DNA of 9,262 nt, taken from positions 2,403-11,664 of the forward strand of contig KL568561.1 in assembly GCA_000715605.1 (NCBI GenBank), written 5' to 3'. Of this stretch, positions 1 through 5,514 are shown in pieces. Positions within the stretch are counted from its first letter, which is position 1. Every line of letters begins with the position of its first letter. Below the pieces are notes generated by a model that had not been told where the DNA came from, did no database searches, and saw nothing but the letters and a program-made list of their open reading frames with translations. Position numbers and translations under genes: made by a program. The stretch comes from Streptomyces speibonae. Lineage in GTDB: Bacteria; Actinomycetota; Actinomycetes; Streptomycetales; Streptomycetaceae.

Positions 1-23
1 TCAGAGATGTGTATAAGAGACAG
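1..23 (+). other. Sequencing adapter remnant (Tn5/Nextera mosaic end)
   Basis: Bases 5-23 read AGATGTGTATAAGAGACAG, the complete 19-base Tn5 mosaic end used in Nextera tagmentation libraries. The four bases before it (TCAG) differ by one from the matching end of the Nextera read-2 adapter (TCGG). This stretch is AT-rich in an otherwise very GC-rich sequence and sits exactly at the end of the window. It should be treated as untrimmed library sequence, so genomic sequence starts at about base 24 and any reading frame crossing that point is artificial. Confidence 0.96.
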
Positions 24-24
24 A

Positions 25-81
25 TACGGCATGGGGCAGCAGGGCGCCCGCGGCCAGAACCAGGGCAACGTCTGGAACTGA
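25..81 (+). CDS. 3' end of an unidentified rightward gene (partial)
   Basis: From base 25 a frame reads 18 residues, YGMGQQGARGQNQGNVWN, and stops at TGA 79-81. The 5' part is missing because the contig begins in adapter sequence. The Gly/Gln/Asn-rich composition and codons ending in G or C fit the disordered tail of a Streptomyces protein, and a strong hairpin 22 bases after the stop fits a gene end. The family cannot be told from 18 residues. From memory of Streptomyces gene order, an AIM24-family protein with a glycine-rich tail is one candidate, but nothing here confirms it. The stretch could also be non-coding. Confidence 0.5.
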   Translation, partial: YGMGQQGARGQNQGNVWN

Positions 82-102
82 CCCGGCGTACCGGAACAGC
101 AG

Positions 103-134
103 TAAGGGGTGGCCGCCACGGCGGTCGCCCCTTA
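103..134. terminator. Bidirectional hairpin terminator between convergent genes
   Basis: Bases 103-116 pair with 121-134 to form a 14-bp stem (12 Watson-Crick pairs and two G-T) closing a 4-base loop. It lies between the stop of the rightward partial gene (81) and the stop of the leftward NUDIX gene (158 to 156). TAA/TTA at the stem base gives a short A/T-rich foot on both strands, but there is no long T-run, as is common for Streptomyces terminators. Its place between two converging 3' ends suggests it serves both. Confidence 0.8.
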
Positions 135-155
135 CGCGTGTCCCCTACGCGGGTC

Positions 156-683
156 TCAGCCGTCCAGCCTGGTGCGGGTCGCCCCGACCAGCCGGCGGAC
201 CGACTCGTCGGCCACGCCCTCGACCTCGTCGTAGCGGAACCAGCGCAGGTCCAGGGACTCGTCGCTGATCGCGTGCACGGCGTCCGGCGCGGCCACGGCC
301 GCGTACTGGACGTCGAAATGGCAGTGACAGGGCGGCGGGATCGGATGCCGGTCGAGGCGCACGGGGCCGCCCGGCAGCAGCGTCAGGCCCTCGATGCCCG
401 ACTCCTCCCTCGCCTCCCGCAGGGCCGCGGCGGCGAGCGAGGCGTCCCCGGGCTCGCAGTGGCCGCCCATCTGGAGCCACATCCGCAGCTTCCTGTGCAG
501 GGTCAGCAGCACCCGGCCGCGCTCCGGGTCGATCACCAGGGCGCTCGCCGTGACATGGCCGGCCGTACAGGCCTTCCACACCCCGTCCGGATGGGCGGCG
601 AGATGCTCCAGATAGTCCTGACGCAGCTCCGGCTGGCCCTCGAACCCCTTGAGGACGAGGACCACGTCGTCGTGCAGGCTCAC
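156..683 (-). CDS. NUDIX hydrolase
   Basis: The 175-residue protein has the NUDIX fold signature. The Nudix box covers residues 74-97, starting GGHCEPGD (73-80) and ending REAREESGI (89-97), with the metal-binding Glu residues expected in the RExxEE part. NUDIX enzymes use a divalent metal to cleave nucleoside diphosphates linked to another group; the substrate here is unknown. A downstream HPIPPPCHCHFD stretch (113-124) resembles a His-rich pattern in related hydrolases. The box has Asp80 in the first acidic place and eight residues, not seven, before RE. The GTG start at 683 overlaps the TGA stop of the upstream gene (682-680), so translation is probably coupled. An in-frame opening runs far upstream, but it lies antisense of frame inside the neighbouring gene and contains no family sequence. 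Confidence 0.93.
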   Translation of the reverse strand: MSLHDDVVLVLKGFEGQPELRQDYLEHLAAHPDGVWKACTAGHVTASALVIDPERGRVLLTLHRKLRMWLQMGGHCEPGDASLAAAALREAREESGIEGLTLLPGGPVRLDRHPIPPPCHCHFDVQYAAVAAPDAVHAISDESLDLRWFRYDEVEGVADESVRRLVGATRTRLDG

Positions 684-2119
684 TCCGCGCCGTCGCCCTT
701 GTTCTCGTCCTCGCCGTCGTCCTTCTTCCGGAGGTCGGGCTTGTCGGCTGCCTCGCCGAGCATCTTGTCCAGCTCGGAGAAGTCGATCTGCTCGCGGTGC
801 ACGAACCCGTCGGGGTCGTCCAGATCGGTGGCCGTCGGCAGCATGTCCGGGTGCGCCCACAGGGCGTCCCGGCCGTCGACCCCGCGCGCGTCGGTGAGCG
901 AGGCCCACAGGCGCGAGGCGTCGCGCAGCCGGCGCGGACGCAGCTCCAGACCGATCAGCGTGGCGAACGTCTGCTCCGCCGGACCGCCCGAGGCGCGGCG
1001 CCGTCGCAGCGTCTCGCGCAGCGCGTCGGCCGACGACAGCCGGGGCTTGGCGGCCGCGTGGACCACCGCGTCCACCCAGCCCTCGACCAGGGCCAGCGCC
1101 GTCTCCAGACGGGCCAGGGCCGCCTTCTGCTCCGGCGTGTCCTCCGGCTGGAACATGCCCTGCTGGAGAGCCTCCTGCAGCTGCTCGGGGTTCTGCGGGT
1201 CGAACTGGCCGACGACGTCCTCGAGCTTGCCGGTGTCGACCTTGATGCCGCGCGCGTAGCCGTCGACCGCGCCGAAGAGATGCGAGCGCAGCCACGGGAC
1301 GTGCGCGAACAGGCGCTGGTGGGCGGCCTCGCGCAGGGCGAGATACAGCCGCACCTCCTCCTGGGGGACGCCCAGGTCCTTGCCGAAGGTCTCGATGTTC
1401 AGCGGCAGCAGCGCGGCCCGGCGGGCCGGGCCCAGCGGCAGGCCGATGTCGGACGAACCGACGACCTCACCGGCGAGCACACCGACGGCCTGCCCGATCT
1501 GCGTGCCGAACATGGCGCCGCCCATGGAGCGCATCATGCCGATCAGCGGGCCGGCCATGGCCTGCATCTCCTCCGGCAGGACGTCGCCCATCGCGTTCCC
1601 GACGCGCTCGGCGACCGGGTCGACCAGCTCCCGCCAGGCCGGCAGGGTGGCCTCGACCCACTCCGCGCGGCTCCAGGCCACGGCGGAGTTGGCGCCCGAG
1701 GGCAGCGAGGTGGCGTCGTCCAGCCACAGGTCGGCCAGGCGGACGGCGTCCTCCACGGCCTTGCGGTCGGCCGGGCCGACGCTCGCGTCCTTCGACCCGC
1801 CCGCCGTGCCCTGCGACACGGTCTGCCGGGCGATCTGCTTGGCCATGTCCCAGTTCACCGGTCCGCCCTCGTAGGAGAGCATCTGGCCGAGCTGCTGGAA
1901 CGCGGCCCCCAGGTCGTTGGGGTTCAGTGACCCGAACATCGCGGCGAACGGATTGTCCGCGTCGGGGCCGCCGCCAAAGCCTCCGGCTCCGGGCATGCCG
2001 AAACCGAACGGGTTGGCCGGGCCCTGACCACCGCCGCTCTGCGGGTCCTTCTTCTTGCCCTCGTCGCCGTCGTCCGGCTCCTCCGGCGGAAGGCCGAATC
2101 CGAATGGGGTGTCACTCAC
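680..2119 (-). CDS. Zincin_2/DUF2342-type putative zinc-dependent metalloprotease
   Basis: The 479-residue protein resembles the actinobacterial family usually labelled zinc-dependent metalloprotease or putative hydrolase (Zincin_2, DUF2342). Residues 1-60 are Gly/Pro/Asp-rich and look disordered, with repeated PFGFG/NPF motifs. Residues about 85-425 are a helical conserved core with family-like stretches such as REAAHQRLFAHVPWLRSHL (263-281) and WVDAVVHAAA (348-357). The tail (about 460-479) is acidic and lysine-rich. No HExxH motif occurs anywhere in the protein, so protease activity is not shown by sequence. No signal peptide or membrane segment is visible, so it is probably cytoplasmic. 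The GTG start at 2119 follows GAGGA (complement of 2125-2129) at a 5-base gap. It is first in a two-gene operon with the NUDIX gene. Confidence 0.85.
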   Translation of the reverse strand: MSDTPFGFGLPPEEPDDGDEGKKKDPQSGGGQGPANPFGFGMPGAGGFGGGPDADNPFAAMFGSLNPNDLGAAFQQLGQMLSYEGGPVNWDMAKQIARQTVSQGTAGGSKDASVGPADRKAVEDAVRLADLWLDDATSLPSGANSAVAWSRAEWVEATLPAWRELVDPVAERVGNAMGDVLPEEMQAMAGPLIGMMRSMGGAMFGTQIGQAVGVLAGEVVGSSDIGLPLGPARRAALLPLNIETFGKDLGVPQEEVRLYLALREAAHQRLFAHVPWLRSHLFGAVDGYARGIKVDTGKLEDVVGQFDPQNPEQLQEALQQGMFQPEDTPEQKAALARLETALALVEGWVDAVVHAAAKPRLSSADALRETLRRRRASGGPAEQTFATLIGLELRPRRLRDASRLWASLTDARGVDGRDALWAHPDMLPTATDLDDPDGFVHREQIDFSELDKMLGEAADKPDLRKKDDGEDENKGDGAE

Positions 2120-2139
2120 GGGATTCCTCGGCTTGTAGG

Positions 2140-2161
2140 GCCGCCGGTTCTTTCCGGCGGC
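2140..2161. repeat. Perfect 8-bp inverted repeat in the divergent intergenic region
   Basis: GCCGCCGG (2140-2147) and CCGGCGGC (2154-2161) form a perfect 8-bp stem with a 6-base loop. It lies 21 bases upstream of the leftward GTG start at 2119, just before its ribosome binding site. It would be in the 5' leader of that operon if transcription starts upstream, or it could be an operator. The remainder of 2120-2311 shows no promoter I can place with confidence on either strand. Confidence 0.45.
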
Positions 2162-2311
2162 ACGGCTGCCCGACAACACCACCCAGCGTAGACACCTGAA
2201 GCGGATCGGGCCTCGGTGCTTCGCCGACAGAAGGCCTGCGGCAGGATGGATGCCACCTGGTACGTACGCGTCGCTTGCGCTCGTACTGAAGACAACCGCT
2301 GGAGACGCCCG

Positions 2312-3424
2312 GTGAGTTCCCCAGATCCGCAGGTTCGCGCAGCGCGAAACAACTCAACCAGCCCCGCGGCGCGCGGGCCCGTCGTAGCGGTCACCGGAGC
2401 CGCGTCCGGCGTCGGTGCGCTGCTCACCGCGCGGCTCGCCGCGTCGGAGGAGATCAAGCAGGTCATCGCCATCGACGAGCGGCGCGGCGAGTGCGCCGAG
2501 GCACGCTGGCACATCCTGGACGTACGGGATCCCGCCATCGCGGAGAAGCTGCGCGGTGCCGACGTGGTGGTCCATCTCGCGCTCGACCTCGATCTGGAGA
2601 CCGACGGCGCCGCCCGAACGGCCTACAACGTGCGCGGCACGCAGACGGTGCTGACGGCCGCCGCGGCCGCCGGGGTGCACCGCGTGGTGCTGTGCACCTC
2701 GACCATGGTCTACGGCGCGCTGCCCGACAACGAGCTGCCGCTGTCCGAGGACGCGGAACTGCGCGCCACGGCGGAGGCCACCGGCGTCGGCGACCTCCTG
2801 GAGATCGAGCGACTGGCCCGCCGCGCGCCGCGCGCGCATCCCGGCCTCAATGTCACCGTCGTCCGCCCCGCCGTCCTCGTCGGCGGCACCGACACGGCGC
2901 TGACCAGGTACTTCGAGTCGCCTCGGCTGCTGGTGGTGGCCGGATCACGGCCCGCATGGCAGTTCTGCCACGTCGACGACCTGTGCAGTGCCATGGAGTA
3001 CGCCGTGCTGGAGAAGGTCGACGGCGAGCTGGCCGTCGGCTGCGACGGGTGGCTGGAGCAGGAGGAGGTCGAGGAGCTCAGCGGCATCCGGCGGATGGAG
3101 CTGCCCTCGGCGGTCGCGCTCGGCGCGGCGGCCCGTCTGCACCGGATCGGGCTCACCCCGTCCCCCGCCGGGGACCTGGCGTACACGATGTACCCGTGGG
3201 TGGTGAGCGGGAGCCGGCTGCACGACGCCGGGTGGCGGCCCGCGCACACCAACGAGGAGGTCCTCGAGGAACTGCTGGAGGAGGTGTCCGGCAGGCATAC
3301 GGTGGCCGGCCGCCGGCTGGGACGCAAGGACGCCACGGCCGCGGGTGCGGCGGGCGCGACGGTGGCCCTGCTGGGCGCGGCAGCGGTGGTACGCCGGGCC
3401 CGCAAGGCACGGCGGCGCATCTAG
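2312..3424 (+). CDS. Atypical NAD(P)-binding SDR-family protein with C-terminal membrane anchor
   Basis: The 370-residue protein has an extended-SDR/NAD-dependent epimerase layout. It shows a Rossmann nucleotide loop TGAASGVG (28-35), an acidic residue at the end of beta-2 (AIDE, 53-56), LDVRD (69-73), VHLA (87-90), NVRGT (106-110), CTSTMVYG (128-135), RPAVLVG (185-191) and HVDDLC (220-225). The loop spacing TGxxxGxG is that of classical rather than extended SDRs. Where the catalytic YxxxK normally precedes the ERL helix, this protein has GVGDLLEIERL (158-168), without the Tyr and Lys, so ordinary dehydrogenase or epimerase chemistry is doubtful. Residues about 341-360 form an Ala/Val-rich hydrophobic helix flanked by basic residues, suggesting a tail-anchored protein facing the cytoplasm. 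The GTG start at 2312 follows GGAG at 2301-2304 with a 7-base gap; upstream in-frame ATGs lack that support. Substrate and role are unknown. Confidence 0.85.
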   Translation: MSSPDPQVRAARNNSTSPAARGPVVAVTGAASGVGALLTARLAASEEIKQVIAIDERRGECAEARWHILDVRDPAIAEKLRGADVVVHLALDLDLETDGAARTAYNVRGTQTVLTAAAAAGVHRVVLCTSTMVYGALPDNELPLSEDAELRATAEATGVGDLLEIERLARRAPRAHPGLNVTVVRPAVLVGGTDTALTRYFESPRLLVVAGSRPAWQFCHVDDLCSAMEYAVLEKVDGELAVGCDGWLEQEEVEELSGIRRMELPSAVALGAAARLHRIGLTPSPAGDLAYTMYPWVVSGSRLHDAGWRPAHTNEEVLEELLEEVSGRHTVAGRRLGRKDATAAGAAGATVALLGAAAVVRRARKARRRI

Positions 3425-3452
3425 GGGCGTCGTTCCCGCGGGGGGCTCCGAG

Positions 3453-3470
3453 GGCGCACGCGCGTGTGCC
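3453..3470 (+). terminator. Possible weak terminator hairpin after the SDR gene
   Basis: Bases 3453-3460 can pair with 3463-3470 (8 bp with one G-T pair; realistically 7 bp and a 4-base loop). The hairpin lies 29 bases after the SDR stop and has no T-run. Alternating GC sequence like this arises easily by chance in such DNA, so the call is tentative. Confidence 0.3.
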
Positions 3471-3494
3471 GGGTGATGCGTCTATTCCGTGTTG

Positions 3495-3513
3495 TCGTGC
3501 TCGTGGGGCACGA
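3495..3513. promoter_or_regulatory. Inverted repeat immediately upstream of moaE (operator or leader hairpin)
   Basis: TCGTGC (3495-3500) and GCACGA (3508-3513) are perfect 6-base arms with a 7-base spacer, ending 8 bases before the moaE ATG. The right arm overlaps CACGAT (3509-3514), which is at the distance expected of a -10 element for a leaderless transcript, though its match to the consensus is poor. A repressor bound here, or a hairpin over the G-run at 3515-3519, could control moaE. The regulator is unknown. Confidence 0.4.
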
Positions 3514-3520
3514 TGGGGGC

Positions 3521-3979
3521 ATGGCATCCACGCACGATCACCCGGGTGAGCAGGCCGCACAGGATCCGATCAAGCTGATCGGGATCCGCGACACGCCGTT
3601 GTCGGTGGACGAGGTCCTCCGCGCGGTGGGCGACGACGCGGCCGGCGGGACGGCGCTGTTCGTGGGGACCGTGCGCAACCACGACGGGGGCGCCGACGTC
3701 GATGCGCTCGGCTATTCGTGCCACCCCAGCGCCGAGGACGAGATGCGGCGGATCGCCGAGAAGGTCGCCGCCGAGTTCCCCGTACGGGCGCTCGCCGCCG
3801 TCCACCGCGTGGGGGATCTGCGGATCGGCGACTTCGCCGTGGTCGTCGGCGTGTCGTGTCCGCACCGGGGTGAGGCCTTCGAGGCCTGCCGGAAGCTGAT
3901 CGACGACCTCAAGCACGAGGTGCCGATCTGGAAGCACCAGCGGTTCGCCGACGGGACCGATGAATGGGTCGGCGCGTAG
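3521..3979 (+). CDS. moaE: Molybdopterin synthase catalytic (large) subunit MoaE
   Basis: This 152-residue protein is the large subunit of molybdopterin synthase. With thiocarboxylated MoaD it inserts two sulfurs into cyclic pyranopterin monophosphate to make molybdopterin, in the cytoplasm. Family motifs are clear: FVGTVRNHDGG (47-57), the CHPSAEDEM stretch (67-75), AAVHRVGDLRIGD (92-104), VSCPHRGEAFEAC (111-123) and LKHEVPIWKHQ (130-140). Lys131 and Lys138 match the active-site lysines of the family (Lys119 and Lys126 in E. coli). Length is typical. The ATG at 3521 starts a normal N-terminus; the G-run at 3515-3519 is only a modest ribosome binding site. No moaD, moaA or moaC lies in the window, so the partner is encoded elsewhere. 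Confidence 0.96.
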   Translation: MASTHDHPGEQAAQDPIKLIGIRDTPLSVDEVLRAVGDDAAGGTALFVGTVRNHDGGADVDALGYSCHPSAEDEMRRIAEKVAAEFPVRALAAVHRVGDLRIGDFAVVVGVSCPHRGEAFEACRKLIDDLKHEVPIWKHQRFADGTDEWVGA

Positions 3980-4054
3980 TGCCGTCGTTGAGGGGTGGTG
4001 GTCCGGCGACGGGAGGCCGGGCGGGTCGGGGGCTGCTGAGCGGGGCCGTGGCTC

Positions 4055-4068
4055 CGGTTGCGTAACCG
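4055..4068. repeat. Short inverted repeat downstream of moaE
   Basis: CGGTT (4055-4059) and AACCG (4064-4068) flank a 4-base spacer. It lies 76 bases after the moaE stop and about 20 bases before the likely promoter of the small membrane protein gene. It could be an operator or a weak terminator; chance is also possible. Confidence 0.3.
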
Positions 4069-4078
4069 CACCCCTGAC

Positions 4079-4116
4079 GTGAGCGTTGTCACTGCGGATG
4101 GTTAATCTGCTGATCA
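4079..4116 (+). promoter_or_regulatory. Candidate promoter with overlapping GTGA-N6-TCAC inverted repeat
   Basis: TTGTCA (4086-4091) resembles a -35 element, and TGATCA (4111-4116) 19 bases on could serve as -10; TAATCT (4103-4108) is closer to a -10 consensus but too near this -35. Start of transcription would be about 4121-4124, some 25 bases before the ATG at 4147. The inverted repeat GTGA (4079-4082) and TCAC (4089-4092) overlaps the -35, a good place for a repressor. The GTGA/TCAC half-sites recall the BldD-type pattern, but this is inference. Confidence 0.35.
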
Positions 4117-4146
4117 GTCAGACGCTCATGGGGTTGGGAGGTCGGC

Positions 4147-4311
4147 ATGGCGGCGCTTGCCTGGTTGCTGATTCCGCTTGTGGCGGCTGTCGGAGCGGGG
4201 CTGTGGGGCAGTTGGGCCAACCGGACCCGCAAGGTGCGGGGCGACGGACCCGAACTCACCGGTTACGCCCGCTTCCGCGAGGCCATGGAGAAGCCGCGCT
4301 CGGACCGCTGA
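4147..4311 (+). CDS. Small single-pass membrane protein (54 aa), unknown function
   Basis: ATG at 4147 follows a strong GGGAGG (4136-4141) at a 5-base gap, and the frame runs 54 residues to TGA 4309-4311. Residues 3-21 are a hydrophobic helix (AALAWLLIPLVAAVGAGLW, 2-20, is its core), followed by a basic stretch NRTRKVRG (25-32) and a polar tail ending EAMEKPRSDR. The positive-inside rule puts the C-terminus in the cytoplasm. Third codon positions are mostly G or C, as in the neighbours. Together the ribosome binding site, membrane helix, codon use and following hairpin make this a real small gene. I recall similar short proteins at this place in other Streptomyces but know of no assigned function. 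Confidence 0.8.
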   Translation: MAALAWLLIPLVAAVGAGLWGSWANRTRKVRGDGPELTGYARFREAMEKPRSDR

Positions 4312-4348
4312 AGCAGGTGAGGCAGCAGGTCACGGTGGAGGACGCGGA

Positions 4349-4374
4349 CAGGGCCGCTCGTCCGGGCGGCCCTG
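4349..4374 (+). terminator. Hairpin terminator between the small membrane protein gene and the PDZ-Lon gene
   Basis: CAGGGCCGC (4349-4357) and GCGGCCCTG (4366-4374) form a perfect 9-bp stem with an 8-base loop. It begins 38 bases after the small gene's stop and ends 38 bases before the next ATG. It has no T-run, as is usual in Streptomyces. It suggests the two genes are separate transcription units, in line with a promoter next to the PDZ-Lon start. Confidence 0.65.
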
Positions 4375-4399
4375 ACGGTGCGCTGACAGGGCCGTCCCG

Positions 4400-4405
4400 T
4401 ACTGT
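4400..4405 (+). promoter_or_regulatory. Candidate -10 element for a leaderless PDZ-Lon transcript
   Basis: TACTGT (4400-4405) fits the TANNNT pattern of Streptomyces -10 elements and ends 6 bases before the ATG at 4412, which puts transcription start at or next to the A of the start codon. There is no Shine-Dalgarno sequence ahead of this ATG. CTGACA (4383-4388) is -35-like but only 11 bases upstream, too close to be the matching -35, so the -35 is weak or absent. Confidence 0.5.
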
Positions 4406-4411
4406 CGAGTC

Positions 4412-5506
4412 ATGCCACGCCGCACCGCGACGATGCTCGCCTCCACCCTGATGCTGATCGCGCTCCTGTGCGCGGGAGTCTTCATCCCCGTGCCGTACTC
4501 GGAGATGTCGCCCGGGCCGACGGTGAACACGCTGGGCGAGCACGACGGCGAGCCGGTGCTGCAGATCGCCGGGCACAAGACCTACCCGACGGACGGCCAC
4601 CTCAACATGACCACGGTGCGGGTCACCAGTGCCGATTACCGGATGAACCTGGTCGAGGCCGTCTACGGATGGCTCGCGCACGACAACAAGGTCGTCCCGC
4701 ACGAGACCCTCTACCCCGACGGCAAGACGGAGGAGGAGTCCACCCAGGAGAACGCCGAGGAGTTCAGCCAGTCCCAGGAGAGCGCCAAGGTCGCGGCCCT
4801 CAGGGAGCTCGACGTCCCGGTGAAGTCATGGGTGATCGTCTCCACGGTGGTCAAGGGGTCCCCCTCCGAGGGCAAGCTGCACGCCGGTGACGTGATCAAG
4901 GCCGTGGACGGCGAGACGGTGAAGGAGCCGGCCGACGTCGCCGAACTGGTGACCGAGCACAAGCCGGGCGAGGACGTCGTCTTCACCATCGTGCCCGCCG
5001 GGGAACAGGCCGCCGCCGAGAAGGAGAACCGGACGGCGACGAAGACCGAGAAGGTCACGATCACCACCGCGACCTCCGACGACGCCGGCGAGGAGCGCGC
5101 CATAGTCGGCATCTCCGCCGGTACGGACCACACCTTCCCGTTCGACATCGACATCAAGCTCGCCGACGTGGGCGGGCCCAGCGCGGGTCTGATGTTCGCC
5201 CTCGGCATCTACGACAAGCTCACGCCCGGCAGTCTCACCGGCGGTGCCTTCGTCGCCGGCACCGGCACCATCGACGACAACGGCGAGGTCGGGCCGATCG
5301 GCGGCATCGAGATGAAGACGGTCGGCGCGCGCGACAAGGGAGCCGAGTACTTCCTCACCCCCGCCGAGAACTGCGCGGCGGCCGCCGAGGACACCCCCGA
5401 CGGCCTCACTCTGGTGAAGGTGGACACCATGGACGACGCCCTGGGTGCCCTGGCGGACATCCGCTCCGGCGACACCGACGACCTGCCGAAGTGCACGACG
5501 TCCTGA
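4412..5506 (+). CDS. Membrane-anchored PDZ-Lon (S16) serine protease, YlbL-like
   Basis: The 364-residue protein starts with a signal anchor (basic MPRR, then hydrophobic residues about 7-26), so most of it lies outside the membrane. The segment VPYSEMSPGPTVNTLG (27-42) is typical of the YlbL/SdrC-like family. A PDZ domain covers about 135-195, including KGSPSEGKLHAGDVIKAVDG (148-167). A Lon-type S16 protease domain covers about 230-350: the catalytic serine is Ser257 in GGPSAGL and the partner lysine is Lys302 in GGIEMKTVGA. Both dyad residues are present, so activity is expected. The likely role is proteolysis at the cell envelope; the substrate is unknown. The ATG at 4412 has no ribosome binding site but follows a well-placed -10, suggesting a leaderless message. 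Its stop is only 8 bases from that of the leftward gene downstream. Confidence 0.93.
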   Translation: MPRRTATMLASTLMLIALLCAGVFIPVPYSEMSPGPTVNTLGEHDGEPVLQIAGHKTYPTDGHLNMTTVRVTSADYRMNLVEAVYGWLAHDNKVVPHETLYPDGKTEEESTQENAEEFSQSQESAKVAALRELDVPVKSWVIVSTVVKGSPSEGKLHAGDVIKAVDGETVKEPADVAELVTEHKPGEDVVFTIVPAGEQAAAEKENRTATKTEKVTITTATSDDAGEERAIVGISAGTDHTFPFDIDIKLADVGGPSAGLMFALGIYDKLTPGSLTGGAFVAGTGTIDDNGEVGPIGGIEMKTVGARDKGAEYFLTPAENCAAAAEDTPDGLTLVKVDTMDDALGALADIRSGDTDDLPKCTTS

Positions 5507-5514
5507 CCGGACCG

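Noticed and set aside
9..1930. Long rightward open frames (9-1259 and 797-1930) opposite the NUDIX and zincin-like genes
   Set aside because: Both are antisense to supported genes. The first begins inside adapter sequence. Composition is Arg/Gly/Ala-rich with no recognisable domain.
2269..2276. GTACGTAC palindrome between the divergent genes
   Set aside because: An 8-base palindrome alone is weak evidence, and no promoter could be placed around it.
2216..2311. An earlier ATG start for the SDR-like gene
   Set aside because: The extra 32 residues are unlike an SDR N-terminus, have no ribosome binding site at the first ATG and would cover the divergent control region; GTG 2312 has GGAG at a good distance.
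3982..4012. Possible hairpin after moaE (CCGTCG with CGACGG)
   Set aside because: Only 6 bp with a 19-base loop; too weak to call a terminator.
4110..4117. CTGATCAG palindrome near the small membrane protein promoter
   Set aside because: It is short, overlaps the proposed -10 and has no flanking symmetry, so it may be chance.
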